Counted from the stretch's first letter, positions 44,887-54,509 are shown. The stretch is DNA of 64,000 nt from Polaromonas sp. AER18D-145 (GCF_002379095.1 NZ_NBZV01000027.1:1-64000), one strand, 5' to 3'. A program made the numbers and translations. Notes: generated by a model from the letters alone, not told the origin.

Positions 44887-46227
44887 TTAAAGCGTTTTGG
44901 GCAACACGGCGGAGATGCGGGTGCCTTGACCGGGACTGGAGACCACGGTCAGGCGTCCGCCTGCCGCTTCGACCCGGTGGCGCATGCCGGCCAGTCCGTG
45001 GCTCGATCCCTTGATCTGCGCGGTGTCGAAGCCGGTGCCGTCGTCCCGGACCTCGACCGTGATGTAGCCGTCAAAATCATGCAGGCTGATTTCTGCCTGT
45101 TTCGCTTCGGCGTATTTGCTTATGTTGGTCAGCGACTCCTGCACCAGCCGGTAGACCGTGAGCTGTGCCGAGCCGCCGAGCTCCACCGTCTCCAGGTCGG
45201 TGATGATGCTCAGGCCGGACCGGTCTTCGAATTCGCGCGCCAAAATTTCGAGGGATGCGACCAGCCCCAGGTGTGACAGCGACGAGGGCCGCAAGTCCTC
45301 CACAATGCGGCGCTTGAGCGCAATGCCGCTGTTGAGTGTCTCGATTAGGTGCTGCATGCGTTCTGCGGCTTCCGGTGAAATGACACCGAGCCGCGATTTG
45401 ATGCGCGCCACATCAAGCTTGGCCGCCGTCAGCAGGGCGCCCAGTTCGTCGTGCAACTCACGTGCCAGGTGGCCGCGTTCGTCTTCCCGCACCTGTTGCA
45501 GGTGGGTGGCCAGTTCGGCCAGGGTGGCCGTGCGGTCGCGCACTTCCTTGTCCAGTTGGTCGCGTTCGCGCTGCAGGGCTTCCTGTTCGCGCCTGCCGGC
45601 ATCCAGCAGGGCCCGGGTCTGCCGCAGATACATGTAAAACGCCAGCAGCCCGGCCAGCGCGATCAAGGCAATGCCGATGCGCGACAACTGCAGCGACCGG
45701 GTGATCTGGGCCTGGGCCGTGCGCATCTTGCTGTTGTTGGCGTGGACCAGCTTGATGATCTGGCTGCGGATGGCATTCATCTGGTCCATGCCCACGTCGG
45801 TGGTCAGCACAAACTTCCAGGCTTCTTCATTGCCCTGCTTGCGCATGCGTACGCTCAGGTCCATCTCCGCCAGCTTGCGCGATACGCTGCGCGACAGCAG
45901 TGCGAACTCCGCCAGCTCCGCCGGGTAGGCGGTGTAGTGCCGGCGCAGGGTGTCCAGGGTCTGGTTGAGGTCGGCGGTTGCCGCGTCGTAAGGTTCCAGG
46001 TATTTGGGGTCCCCGGTCAGCAGATAGCCGCGCTGTCCGGTCTCGGCATCGAGCATCTGCTGCAGCAGCAGGTTGACGGCTCCGCGTGTGGCCTGCGACT
46101 CCTCAATGCGGGTAGCGGCCTCGGTGGACAGGCGAAAACCGGCCTCGTTGATGAAAATCAGAACGACCGCTGCCAGCACCGCCAGCGGCAGGCTGATTGC
46201 CATTTTGGGGATTGCAAACCATCTCAT
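44887..46227 (-). CDS. CHASE3 sensor histidine kinase, NarL/DegS type
   Basis: Inner-membrane sensor kinase, 446 residues. Two transmembrane helices (about 9-26 and 184-201) flank a periplasmic CHASE3 domain with DAETGQRGYLLTG (60-72). A coiled-coil linker (202-245) leads to a HisKA_3 domain with phospho-acceptor His259 in ARELHDELGALL, and a C-terminal HATPase (VRDDGTGFD, GSSHGLAGMRHR). The HPK7 type normally phosphorylates NarL-family regulators, like the one encoded divergently at 46359. The start at 46227 is chosen because the preceding 40 codons look non-family. Stimulus unknown. Confidence 0.93.
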   Translation of the reverse strand: MRWFAIPKMAISLPLAVLAAVVLIFINEAGFRLSTEAATRIEESQATRGAVNLLLQQMLDAETGQRGYLLTGDPKYLEPYDAATADLNQTLDTLRRHYTAYPAELAEFALLSRSVSRKLAEMDLSVRMRKQGNEEAWKFVLTTDVGMDQMNAIRSQIIKLVHANNSKMRTAQAQITRSLQLSRIGIALIALAGLLAFYMYLRQTRALLDAGRREQEALQRERDQLDKEVRDRTATLAELATHLQQVREDERGHLARELHDELGALLTAAKLDVARIKSRLGVISPEAAERMQHLIETLNSGIALKRRIVEDLRPSSLSHLGLVASLEILAREFEDRSGLSIITDLETVELGGSAQLTVYRLVQESLTNISKYAEAKQAEISLHDFDGYITVEVRDDGTGFDTAQIKGSSHGLAGMRHRVEAAGGRLTVVSSPGQGTRISAVLPKTL

Positions 46228-46358
46228 CCTGATCTCCGTTCGGCATGGATCAATAATTCGTGAATAATCGCTACTGAAGACAGAAGCCCGCAATTGCGCG
46301 AGGCTGTGTTGCTGCATTGTGCCGTTTGGCGATGCCAGCCTAACCAAGAGGACATGAA

Positions 46359-46991
46359 ATGATCAAAATTGGAATTGTGGATGACCATGCCATCGTGCGC
46401 TCCGGGCTCAAGCAGTTCTTCTCGGATCAGGTCGATTTCAGGGTCGTGGGTGAAGCCGCCAGTGGCCGCGAGGCCATTGACCTGGTTCGAAATGTCGAGC
46501 TGGACATTCTGGTCATGGACCTGTCCATGCCCGGCCAGAGCGGCATTGACGCCCTGGCCATGATCCGCGCCAAGGCGCCCGATGTCGGCATCCTGATTCT
46601 CAGCGGGTACCCCGAAGAGCACTACGCGGTCAACCTGATTCGCCAGGGCGCCAGCGGCTACCTGAACAAGGAGTGTGATCCGATGGAGATCGTCAATGCG
46701 ATCCGCGTCATCTCGCTCGGAAAACGCTACATCACCCCGGCAGTGGCCGAGTTGCTCGCGCAGCAGCTGAACCGGAAAAACGACGCCACGCCTCACGAGC
46801 AGCTCTCCGAGCGCGAGTTCCAGGTGTTCCTCAAGCTCGCCAAGGGCGAAACCGCGGGCGACATTGCCAAGGCGCTGTCCTTGAGTGTCAAAACGGTCAG
46901 CACCTACCGGACCCGCGTGATGGAAAAAATGAGCCTGGCGTCCAACAGCGACCTGACGTATTACGCGCTCAAGAACAAGCTGATTGACTGA
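46359..46991 (+). CDS. LuxR/NarL-family response regulator
   Basis: A 210-residue DNA-binding regulator: receiver domain with DDH (8-10), phospho-acceptor D54 (LVMDLSMPG), conserved Lys near 105 (YLNKECDP), then a LuxR-type helix-turn-helix (about 148-205, LSEREFQVFLKLAKGETAGDIAKAL). Divergent from the CHASE3 kinase with 131 bases between, almost certainly its partner. Targets are not known; the neighbouring small stress genes are candidates. Confidence 0.94.
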   Translation: MIKIGIVDDHAIVRSGLKQFFSDQVDFRVVGEAASGREAIDLVRNVELDILVMDLSMPGQSGIDALAMIRAKAPDVGILILSGYPEEHYAVNLIRQGASGYLNKECDPMEIVNAIRVISLGKRYITPAVAELLAQQLNRKNDATPHEQLSEREFQVFLKLAKGETAGDIAKALSLSVKTVSTYRTRVMEKMSLASNSDLTYYALKNKLID

Positions 46992-47014
46992 GACCCTGCC
47001 GACTGCCGCCCGCC

Positions 47015-47413
47015 CTATTTCTGGGGCTGGCTGGCATTGATGGACCGACACTGCTCGATGCAGTAGTCGACCAGCGCGTCTATCTCGTTGGATTTGTCGA
47101 AGACCGCGTCCACGCCGAGCTGGGCGCAGCGCTTGCGGATGTCGGCCGTCGCGTAATTGCTCAGCACGATTACTTTTTGATGCACCTGGCGGTTGCGGCA
47201 GGCTTCGAGAACGCCCAGTCCGCTCCCCTGTTTGAGAAACAGGTCCACGATCGCCAAGTCCCATTGCTGACCGTTCGCCAGCAGCCAGGCCTTGCCTTCA
47301 TTTTCTGTCTCCGCCGTGCCGACTGCGTCAATACCGGCCAGCTCTTCCAGCGTAGCCATGAGATTGTCACGGATGGTGGCGTTATCTTCGACGATATAAG
47401 TTTTTAGTCCCAC
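47015..47413 (-). CDS. Stand-alone receiver-domain protein
   Basis: A 132-residue CheY-like receiver without output domain. Acidic residues near E9/D10, phospho-acceptor D57 (AIVDLFLKQG) and Lys near 108 (FDKSNEID) are present. It lies convergent to the LuxR-type regulator, 23 bases apart, and probably belongs to the same signalling module (competing phosphate acceptor or protein-interaction output). Function not assigned. Confidence 0.88.
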   Translation of the reverse strand: MGLKTYIVEDNATIRDNLMATLEELAGIDAVGTAETENEGKAWLLANGQQWDLAIVDLFLKQGSGLGVLEACRNRQVHQKVIVLSNYATADIRKRCAQLGVDAVFDKSNEIDALVDYCIEQCRSINASQPQK

Positions 47414-47753
47414 TGAGCTTCAATCCCGGTCTGCCATCCCTGACCGCAGCATTTTTTCAAACGGTTACAGCGACCCTTGGCCGGGTACACATTTACCTGT
47501 TAACTAATGTATCTATATTTTTTAAGCCATTTTGACAGGGTGGGAGTGGTTGGCTTGTAGGATGTTTCCTACTCATGGGTTGTAGGCAGGCACTGACAGT
47601 CATCGATGGCTGTTACCCACGGTGCACCAGCGGTTACCGGCAGATACTTCACTGTCAGTTGATTTCCCCTTCGCTTTCAACAGCGCGGTGCCAACCACTT
47701 GCAGGTGTCGGGCCTCTCCCGGTCTTCCAATTCAAGAATCGCAGGCCGCCCCC
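47414..47753. promoter_or_regulatory. Intergenic region with a TGTAGGA palindrome
   Basis: About 340 bases between the divergent receiver gene and the AsmA gene, mostly lacking coding features. TGTAGGA (47556-47562) and TCCTACT (47567-47573) form a palindrome with a 4-base centre; a further TGTAGG half-site follows at 47581. An AT-rich stretch (TTAACTAATGTATCTATATT, 47497-47520) could hold a promoter. The motif recalls binding sites of LuxR-type regulators (inference). Confidence 0.4.
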
Positions 47754-49796
47754 ATGACCCGTGTCGCCACCTTCCTCTCCCGCCTTCGCGTCCTCCCTAT
47801 GTGGGGTCGGCTTGTGGCGGGGGCGGCGCTGGTGCTGGCGGTCCTGATTCTGGTGATCGTGTTTTTTCCGTGGGATTGGTTGCGCGGGCCGGTGAACCGC
47901 TACGTCAGTGACCAGACCGGGCGCCGGTTCGAAATCACCCGGCGGCTGGACGTGCAGCTGGGACGCCGCATCACGGTCAAAGCCGATGGCATCACCTTCG
48001 CCAACCCCGACTGGGCACGCGACCCTTACCTGGTCAAGGCCGATTCCGCCGAGTTCGATATCCTGTTCTGGCCCCTGCTGCGCGGCCAGGTCGAGCTCCC
48101 GCGCGTCAGCCTGAGCCAGCCGGTGCTGGGGTTGCAGATCCAGCCGGATGGCCGGCGCACCTGGGCGTTGGGAAAGGACACTTCCGATGCCGGTACCGTG
48201 CCACTTGTGGGCCAGTTGCTGGTGGACAAGGGCGTGCTCAACTACCTGGCCGAAGCGCAGGGGGCCGACATCAAGACCGAGTTCGGCATGACCGCAGCGA
48301 GTGAGGCTGAAGCCGGAGCAGCGGCGGCGGCCCGGGACATGCCGCTGAGCTACAAGGCGCGCGGCACCTGGAAAAAAGAGGCCTTCTCGGCCCAGGGGCG
48401 CACCGGCAGTGTGCTCCAGCTCAGCGACACCCAGGTCAATCCGTTTCCGATCGAAATCAATGCCAGCGCAGGCCGAACCACGCTGCAGGCCAGCGGCAGC
48501 ATCGGCAATCTGGCGTCGCTCGACGGCCTGGACGCCAATTTCGACCTCAAGGGCCGCACGCTGGCCGACCTCTACAACCTGCTCGGCGTCGTTTTGCCGG
48601 ATACCCCCACCTACGCCCTGCGCGGCCACCTTGGCAAGCAGGGGGCCGTCTGGAAGGTGGCAGCCATCCAGGGGCGTCTGGGTAAATCGGACCTGTCGGG
48701 CGATCTCGCCTATGACCGCTCGGGCCCGCTGGCCCTGCTGTCGGGCAAGGTGCAGTCCAGGTCGCTCGATTTCGAGGACCTTGGCCCGCTGATTGGTGTG
48801 CCGACAGGTGCTTCAGGCACAACGACCAAAACCGTTGCCAAAGACAAACCTTCCTCGGCCGCCAAGCAGGTGCAGGCGGCCGGCAAAGTGTTGCCGACGG
48901 CGACACTGGACTTCGAGCGGCTCAAAACCATGAATGCCGACGTCAGCTACAAGGTGGTGGATGTCAAGAACGCCGGCGCCTTTCCGCTGGACCGCTTTGA
49001 CGCGCGCATTCTCCTGAAGGACGGTGTGCTGCAGCTCGATCCGCTGGACATGGGGGTGGCCGGTGGCCGGCTTGCCGGCCTGATCCGCATCGACGCCAAC
49101 AGCAAGCCCGCCTTGGTGCAGGCCAGACTTGAAGCCCGCACGCTGCAGCTGAACCAGCTGTTTCCGCGCATCGAACGCACCGAAGGCAGCCTGGGCAAGC
49201 TCAACGGCCGGATCGACCTGGCCGGCCGGGGCCGCTCCGGCGCCCAGGTTCTCGGCTCGTCGTCCGGAAGCGTGGCCCTGCTGATGGGCCGGGGCCAGGT
49301 CAGCAACATCCTGCTCGAGTTCATGGGGCTGGACGGCGGCGAGATCATCAAGTTTCTGGCCAGCGGCGACCGCAACGTCACCCTGCGCTGTGCTGCCGCG
49401 GCGTTTGATGTCAAGCAGGGCCTGATGACCAGCCGGGCCATTCTGCTGGACACAACCGACACGCTGGTCAACGGCACGGGCCAGATCAGCCTGGCCAATG
49501 AAACGCTGGACCTGGTGCTGTACCCGCAGCCCAAGGACCAGAGCATCCTGAGCCTGCGCTCACCCTTGAGAATCACCGGCACATTTGCCAGACCGGCGGT
49601 CGGCCCCGACAAGGCGGCGCTGGCGGGCCGGGCCGGCATTGCGCTGCTGCTCGGCGCGATCAATCCATTGCTTGCGCTGGCCGCGACGGTGGAAACCGGG
49701 CCGGGTAAAGATGCCGATTGCGAGCGGGTGCTGGCGGTGGCCAGCCCGGTGAAGCCGCCGGACAAGCCCGCCGCCGCCAGCCCGACGGCCAAATAA
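47754..49796 (+). CDS. AsmA family protein
   Basis: A 680-residue protein with one N-terminal transmembrane helix (about 18-38) and a large periplasmic domain. AsmA proteins act in outer-membrane lipid homeostasis; the group is related to the TamB-like lipid-transfer proteins. RRLDVQLGRRITVKADGITFANPDW in the N-terminal part and ANETLDLVLYPQPKDQSI near the C-terminus fit the family. Start ATG at 47754; the frame is open further upstream but is not family-like there. Convergent with the MoeB-like gene. Confidence 0.88.
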   Translation: MTRVATFLSRLRVLPMWGRLVAGAALVLAVLILVIVFFPWDWLRGPVNRYVSDQTGRRFEITRRLDVQLGRRITVKADGITFANPDWARDPYLVKADSAEFDILFWPLLRGQVELPRVSLSQPVLGLQIQPDGRRTWALGKDTSDAGTVPLVGQLLVDKGVLNYLAEAQGADIKTEFGMTAASEAEAGAAAAARDMPLSYKARGTWKKEAFSAQGRTGSVLQLSDTQVNPFPIEINASAGRTTLQASGSIGNLASLDGLDANFDLKGRTLADLYNLLGVVLPDTPTYALRGHLGKQGAVWKVAAIQGRLGKSDLSGDLAYDRSGPLALLSGKVQSRSLDFEDLGPLIGVPTGASGTTTKTVAKDKPSSAAKQVQAAGKVLPTATLDFERLKTMNADVSYKVVDVKNAGAFPLDRFDARILLKDGVLQLDPLDMGVAGGRLAGLIRIDANSKPALVQARLEARTLQLNQLFPRIERTEGSLGKLNGRIDLAGRGRSGAQVLGSSSGSVALLMGRGQVSNILLEFMGLDGGEIIKFLASGDRNVTLRCAAAAFDVKQGLMTSRAILLDTTDTLVNGTGQISLANETLDLVLYPQPKDQSILSLRSPLRITGTFARPAVGPDKAALAGRAGIALLLGAINPLLALAATVETGPGKDADCERVLAVASPVKPPDKPAAASPTAK

Positions 49797-49833
49797 GCCG
49801 CGGTGCCTCAGGGGCGCGTGGCGTGCCCGGTGT

Positions 49834-50589
49834 TCAGGCCGGCAGGCTGCCGCACACCGGACAGGAGGGATGGCGTGCGACCCGCACGTGATGCCAGTCC
49901 ATGTTGCGTGCGTCGAGCATCAACAGGCGCCCCGTGAGCGCCTCGCCGATGCCGCACAGCAGCTTGAGCGCTTCGGCCGCCTGGACGGTCCCGACAATGC
50001 CCACCAGCGGGGCAAACACGCCCATGGTGGCGCACTGGGCCTCCTGCACCGTCTCCGTCGGCGGAAAGATACAGGCATAACAGGGTGAGGTGCTCTGGCG
50101 CGGATCGTAGACCGTCACCTGGCCGTCGAAGCGGATGGCCGCACCGGATACCAGCGGTTTGCGGTGTTTCACGCAGGCTCGGTTGATCATCTGGCGCGTG
50201 GCAAAGTTGTCGGTGCAGTCCAGCACCACGTCGGCCTGCTGGACCTGTTCGTCGAGCACGGCAGCGTCGGCGCGCGTGGTGACGGCAAGGACCTCGACGT
50301 CCGGATTGATGGCGGCGACGGCCTGTTGCACGGAGTGCGCCTTGTACTGGCCGACACGTGCCAGCGTGTGGGCGATTTGTCGCTGCAGGTTGGTGGCGTC
50401 GACCCGGTCGTCATCCACCACGGTGATGCGCCCGACCCCGGCGCTGCCCAGGTAAAGCGCGACGGGCGAGCCCAGGCCGCCTGCGCCCACGATGAGCGCA
50501 CGCGACGACAGCAGGGTGTTCTGGCCTTCCACGCCCAGTTCGTCGAGCAGGATGTGGCGGGAATAACGCAGCAGCTGGGTGTCGTTCAT
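49834..50589 (-). CDS. moeB: MoeB/ThiF-type E1-like adenylyltransferase
   Basis: ATP-dependent enzyme that adenylates the C-terminal glycine of a sulfur carrier (MoaD or ThiS) for molybdopterin or thiazole synthesis. The 251 residues contain the nucleotide loop GAGGLGSP (35-42), DATNLQRQ, DCTDNF and two zinc CxxC motifs (CYACIFPP and CPVCG at the C-terminus). No rhodanese domain. MoeB versus ThiF cannot be resolved here. The frame is open 20 codons upstream; ATG at 50589 matches family starts. It follows ctpA on the same strand (78 bases). Confidence 0.88.
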   Translation of the reverse strand: MNDTQLLRYSRHILLDELGVEGQNTLLSSRALIVGAGGLGSPVALYLGSAGVGRITVVDDDRVDATNLQRQIAHTLARVGQYKAHSVQQAVAAINPDVEVLAVTTRADAAVLDEQVQQADVVLDCTDNFATRQMINRACVKHRKPLVSGAAIRFDGQVTVYDPRQSTSPCYACIFPPTETVQEAQCATMGVFAPLVGIVGTVQAAEALKLLCGIGEALTGRLLMLDARNMDWHHVRVARHPSCPVCGSLPA

Positions 50590-50667
50590 GGGCGGACGTG
50601 ACCCGGGCAGTGCGGGGCAACCAGGCGGCCGGCCCATCCGGACCAGCATCCTGGCGGGCAGACGCGG

Positions 50668-52104
50668 TCAGTTTTCCTTTTTCTCTTCCTTGCGCTCGAC
50701 CATGGTCTTGCTGATCATCACTGGCCGGCCCTTGAGCTGGTTGATGGCCTGCGCGAGCTGGAAGTCCTTGTCGCTGCCGAACTCGGGCGGGCGGCGCTGC
50801 TCGGGGCTTTTCCTGGATTCTTCTTCCAGACGCTTGAGGGCTTCCTCGCGGGCTTTTTCACGGCCCGGGTCTTTCACTTCGGCACCCTGGCCGCTGGCCA
50901 GGTGTTTTTCCAGGTCGGCTTCGCGCGTGCGCAGGGCCGCAAACGGGCTGCCTTCCAGCGTTTCGTCCACCATCACGTCGGGCACGATGCCCTTGGCCTG
51001 GATCGACTTGCCGCTGGGCGTGAAATACCGCGCGGTGGTCAGCTTCAGGCCGGTGTCGGGACCCAGGGGCCGGACGGTCTGCACCGAACCCTTGCCGAAG
51101 GTCTGGTTGCCCATGATGGTGGCGCGTTTGTAGTCCTGCAGCGCGCCGGCAACGATTTCGCTGGCCGATGCCGAGCCTTCGTTGACCAGCACCACCAGCG
51201 GCACGTTCTTCACGGCTGCGGGCAGGCGCTTGAGCGGATCGGCGGCATTGCGGCGCTGGTAAAACTCGGGCGAGGCCTTGTAGGTGAATTTGCTTTCAGC
51301 CAGTTGCCCGTTGGTCGACACCACGGTGACGTTCTCCGGCAGGAAGGCGGCGGACACCGCGACGGCCGCGTCCAGCAGGCCGCCCGGGTCGTTGCGCAGG
51401 TCCAGCACCAGCCCCTTGAGGTTGGGTTCCTGTTTGTAGATCTGTTCGAGCTTGGCGACAAAATCATCGACCGTGCGTTCCTGGAACTGGCTCAGGCGGA
51501 TCCACGCGTAACCGGGCTCGATCACCTTGCTGCGCACCGACTGCGTGCGGATTTCCTCGCGCGTGATGGTCACCGGGAAAGTGCGGTTTTCATCCTTGCG
51601 GAAGATCATCAGTGTGACCTTGGTCCGGGGTTCGCCGCGCATCTTCTTGACGGCTTCGTTCAGGCTCAGGCCCTTGACCGCGGTGTCGTCGATTTTGGTG
51701 ATCAGGTCATTGGTCTTGAGGCCGGCGCGGTCGGCGGGGGAACCTTCGATCGGCGAAACCACCTTGACCAGCCCGTCTTCCTGCGAGATCTCGATGCCGA
51801 CGCCGACGAAGCGGCCGCTGGTGCCCTCCCGGAATTCCTTGAAGGACTTCTTGTCGAAATAAACCGAATGCGGGTCCAGGCTGGCAACCATGCCCGAGAT
51901 CGCGTCGGTGATGAGTTTTTTCTCGTCAACAGGCTCCACATAGTCGGTTTTGACCATGCCGAAAACGGCGGCCAGCTGCTGCAGTTCTTCCAGTGGCAGA
52001 GGCGAGAGTCCGCCCCGCGCAACCGCCTGCAATTGCACGGTGGTCAGCGCACCGGCGACCGCGCCGATGGAAATCCAGCCTGCTATCTTGAGTTTCTGAC
52101 CCAT
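50668..52104 (-). CDS. ctpA: Carboxyl-terminal processing protease (S41)
   Basis: Periplasmic PDZ protease that cleaves C-terminal ends of envelope proteins. The 478 residues have an N-terminal membrane anchor or signal (KLKIAGWISIGAVAGALTTV), a PDZ domain (about 85-165, GIEISQEDGLVKVVSPIEGSP), and the S41 Ser/Lys dyad in NEGSASASEIVAGAL and TFGKGSVQT. Start at 52104 (MGQKLKIAGW); an ATG at 52116 or 52164 is possible. It precedes the MoeB-like gene and follows gpmA on the minus strand. Confidence 0.94.
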   Translation of the reverse strand: MGQKLKIAGWISIGAVAGALTTVQLQAVARGGLSPLPLEELQQLAAVFGMVKTDYVEPVDEKKLITDAISGMVASLDPHSVYFDKKSFKEFREGTSGRFVGVGIEISQEDGLVKVVSPIEGSPADRAGLKTNDLITKIDDTAVKGLSLNEAVKKMRGEPRTKVTLMIFRKDENRTFPVTITREEIRTQSVRSKVIEPGYAWIRLSQFQERTVDDFVAKLEQIYKQEPNLKGLVLDLRNDPGGLLDAAVAVSAAFLPENVTVVSTNGQLAESKFTYKASPEFYQRRNAADPLKRLPAAVKNVPLVVLVNEGSASASEIVAGALQDYKRATIMGNQTFGKGSVQTVRPLGPDTGLKLTTARYFTPSGKSIQAKGIVPDVMVDETLEGSPFAALRTREADLEKHLASGQGAEVKDPGREKAREEALKRLEEESRKSPEQRRPPEFGSDKDFQLAQAINQLKGRPVMISKTMVERKEEKKEN

Positions 52105-52304
52105 AAACACCTTCATTCGCCCCGGTTTAGGGGCAGTTGTCACAGAATTTGAAACAATATACACCTTGGAGAAAGGCCCTGGCCAACAGTTCCCGCAGCC
52201 GGGGCTGCCTCTGGCGCCAGCGTGCAGAAATGTTTCAAAAGCGGGCCACCTTTACCTCCCCTTGACACAGGAGCGCCGGCAGGGCGCCGTCAGCGGTCCG
52301 GGGC

Positions 52305-53048
52305 TCAGGCCTTGCCTTGGGCGGCGACCGCCGCCTCGGCTTTGGCAACGGCCTCGCTGTCGCCCAGGTAGTAGTGGCACAGCGGTTTGAGATTGGCGTC
52401 GAGCTCGTACACCAGCGGAATGCCGTTGGGAATGTTCAGCCCGACGATGTCCTTGTCGGCAATGTTGTCGAGGTATTTCACCAGCGCGCGTATCGAGTTG
52501 CCGTGTGCCGCGACCACAATGCGTTTGCCGGCCTGGATGGCGGGCGCCATGGATTCGTTCCAGAAGGGCAGCACCCGGGCCACCGTGTCTTTCAGGCATT
52601 CGGTCAGCGGCACCTCGCCGGGTTTCAATCTGGCGTAGCGCGGGTCATCGCGTTCGCAGCGCGGGTCGTTGGGCTCCAGTGGCGGCGGTGGCGTGTCGTA
52701 GCTGCGGCGCCAGATCAGAACCTGCTCGTCGCCATATTTTTTGGCGGTCTCCGACTTGTTCAGGCCCTGCAGGGCGCCGTAGTGGCGCTCGTTGAGGCGC
52801 CAGCTGTGAACCACCGGTAACCAGGTGCGGTCCATCTCGTCGAGCGTGTGCCACAGGGTGCGCGTGGCGCGTTTGAGCACGCTGGTGTAGGCCAGGTCAA
52901 AGTCGTAACCCTCCTTTTTGAGCAGCCGGCCGGCGTTGACGGCCTGCTGCACGCCGGTGGCGGTCAGGTCCACATCGGTCCAGCCGGTGAAGCGGTTGTC
53001 CAGGTTCCAGGTTGATTCGCCGTGGCGGATGAGCACAAGTTTGTACAT
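52305..53048 (-). CDS. gpmA: 2,3-bisphosphoglycerate-dependent phosphoglycerate mutase
   Basis: Glycolytic enzyme interconverting 3- and 2-phosphoglycerate. The 247 residues have the catalytic LIRHGES (His9), [11 protein letters not shown], the [12 protein letters not shown] segment and the second His in [13 protein letters not shown]. Start ATG at 53048 by family. Divergent from the rhodanese gene; 200 bases from ctpA downstream. Confidence 0.97.
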   Translation of the reverse strand: MYKLVLIRHGESTWNLDNRFTGWTDVDLTATGVQQAVNAGRLLKKEGYDFDLAYTSVLKRATRTLWHTLDEMDRTWLPVVHSWRLNERHYGALQGLNKSETAKKYGDEQVLIWRRSYDTPPPPLEPNDPRCERDDPRYARLKPGEVPLTECLKDTVARVLPFWNESMAPAIQAGKRIVVAAHGNSIRALVKYLDNIADKDIVGLNIPNGIPLVYELDANLKPLCHYYLGDSEAVAKAEAAVAAQGKA

Positions 53049-53221
53049 GGTGTGAGGCAGCTTCGTGAGGTTGGAAAAGGGGAGGTCCCCGGCTGGGCGT
53101 CCGGGGCGAAAAAGGTGTCCAAAAGGGCGGGCAAAGACTGCGGCAGGTGTCGGGGAAAGCCGGCAGCGCTCCCTGCATTCTAAAATCACTCCTTAATTGC
53201 AAAACCCAAGAAGGACTTACA

Positions 53222-53632
53222 GTGAAATTTCTCATCGACAACTGGATGCTGATCGCCATTGCGCTGGCATCCGGCGGCATGCTGCTCTGGCCCCTGATCT
53301 CCAGCGGCATGGCGGCCGGTTCGCTCAGCGCCGCCGGCGCCGTGCAGCTGATCAATCGCGACAAGGCCGTGGTCATCGATGTCTGTGAGGCGACGGAATT
53401 TGCCGCGGGCCACGTGGTCGGCGCCAAGAACCTGCCGCTTGGACAATTCGAGGAAAAACTGCCGGCCACCGTGAAAAACAAGGCGCTCCCCCTGATCCTG
53501 GTGTGCGCCTCCGGCGCGCGCGCCAACCGGGCGCTGGCCATCGCCAAAAAGCTCGGCTACGAGCAGGCCCAATGCCTGTCGGGCGGGCTGAAATCGTGGA
53601 AAGAGGCTAACCTCCCCATCGAGAAGGCCTGA
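53222..53632 (+). CDS. Membrane-anchored rhodanese
   Basis: A 136-residue sulfurtransferase-like protein with an N-terminal hydrophobic anchor (about 8-27) and a single rhodanese domain with active-site Cys95 (LILVCASGARANRAL). DVCEATEFAAGHVVGAKNLPLG is typical. GTG start at 53222. The order rhodanese-grxC-secB-gpsA is common in Betaproteobacteria. It probably acts in the cytoplasmic face of the membrane in sulfur transfer; substrate unknown. Confidence 0.9.
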   Translation: MKFLIDNWMLIAIALASGGMLLWPLISSGMAAGSLSAAGAVQLINRDKAVVIDVCEATEFAAGHVVGAKNLPLGQFEEKLPATVKNKALPLILVCASGARANRALAIAKKLGYEQAQCLSGGLKSWKEANLPIEKA

Positions 53633-53671
53633 CAACCTGCCGCTGCCCGTTGACCCGACCCGGAGATTTCG

Positions 53672-53929
53672 ATGTCCCCTGTGAAGATATACCTGACCGC
53701 CTCCTGCCCCTATTGCATTCAGGCCAAGCAGTTGCTCAAGCAGCGCGGTGTGGCCGAGATCGAGGAAATCCGCGTCGACCTGCAGCCGGACGAGCGCCAG
53801 AAGATGATGGAAATCACCGGTCGCCGGACCGTGCCCCAGATCTTCATTGGCCAGACCCATGTGGGTGGCTGCGACGACCTGATGGCACTGGACAGCCGTG
53901 GCGGCCTGCTGCCCCTGCTGGCCAGCTGA
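53672..53929 (+). CDS. grxC: Glutaredoxin 3
   Basis: Dithiol glutaredoxin, 85 residues, that reduces disulfides with glutathione. Active site C12-PYC15 (SCPYCIQA), TVPQIFIGQTHVGGCDD for glutathione. The gene lies 39 bases after the rhodanese and 112 bases before secB. Confidence 0.96.
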   Translation: MSPVKIYLTASCPYCIQAKQLLKQRGVAEIEEIRVDLQPDERQKMMEITGRRTVPQIFIGQTHVGGCDDLMALDSRGGLLPLLAS

Positions 53930-54041
53930 GCGCACAGGCCGCTCGGGCAACGCTGACCGGGGCCGGCCGTCCGAACGGGGATAATGTCCCGTGCCTGCTG
54001 TCCAGCGGGCTTTCATTTTTCAAGCAATCCGAAAGACCACC

Positions 54042-54509
54042 ATGGCCGAAGCCAACCTTGATCCCGTGTTCCAGATCCAGCGCGTTTACCTCAAGGACGT
54101 GTCCCTGGAGCAGCCCAATTCTCCCGAAATCCTGCTCAACCAGGAGCAGCCCGCGGTCGATATCCAGCTCGGCGTCGAGGCGACCCCGATCGCCGACGGC
54201 CTTTACGAAGTCAGCGTGACCGCCACGGTGCACACCAAGATCGAAGACAAGACCGTGTTCATGGTCGAAGCCAAGCAGGCCGGCATCTTTGAAATCCGCA
54301 ACATGGCGGCCGAGCAGCTCAACGCGGTGCTGGGTATTGCCTGCCCGCAGATTGTGTACCCCTACCTGCGCGGCAATGTGGCCGACGTGATCCAGCGCGG
54401 CGGTTTTCCGCCCGTCAACCTGGCGGAAATCAACTTCCAGGCGATGTTCGAGCAGCAGCAGGCCGCGGCAGCCTCGGCGGCCCAGGAAGCCCCGCAAATC
54501 ATCGTTTAA
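54042..54509 (+). CDS. secB: Protein-export chaperone SecB
   Basis: Cytoplasmic tetrameric chaperone that keeps preproteins unfolded and passes them to SecA. The 155 residues start [21 protein letters not shown] and contain [17 protein letters not shown] and the helical [23 protein letters not shown] segment. The frame is open upstream but the family start is the ATG at 54042. Followed by gpsA after 42 bases, the classic grxC-secB-gpsA arrangement. Confidence 0.97.
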   Translation: MAEANLDPVFQIQRVYLKDVSLEQPNSPEILLNQEQPAVDIQLGVEATPIADGLYEVSVTATVHTKIEDKTVFMVEAKQAGIFEIRNMAAEQLNAVLGIACPQIVYPYLRGNVADVIQRGGFPPVNLAEINFQAMFEQQQAAAASAAQEAPQIIV

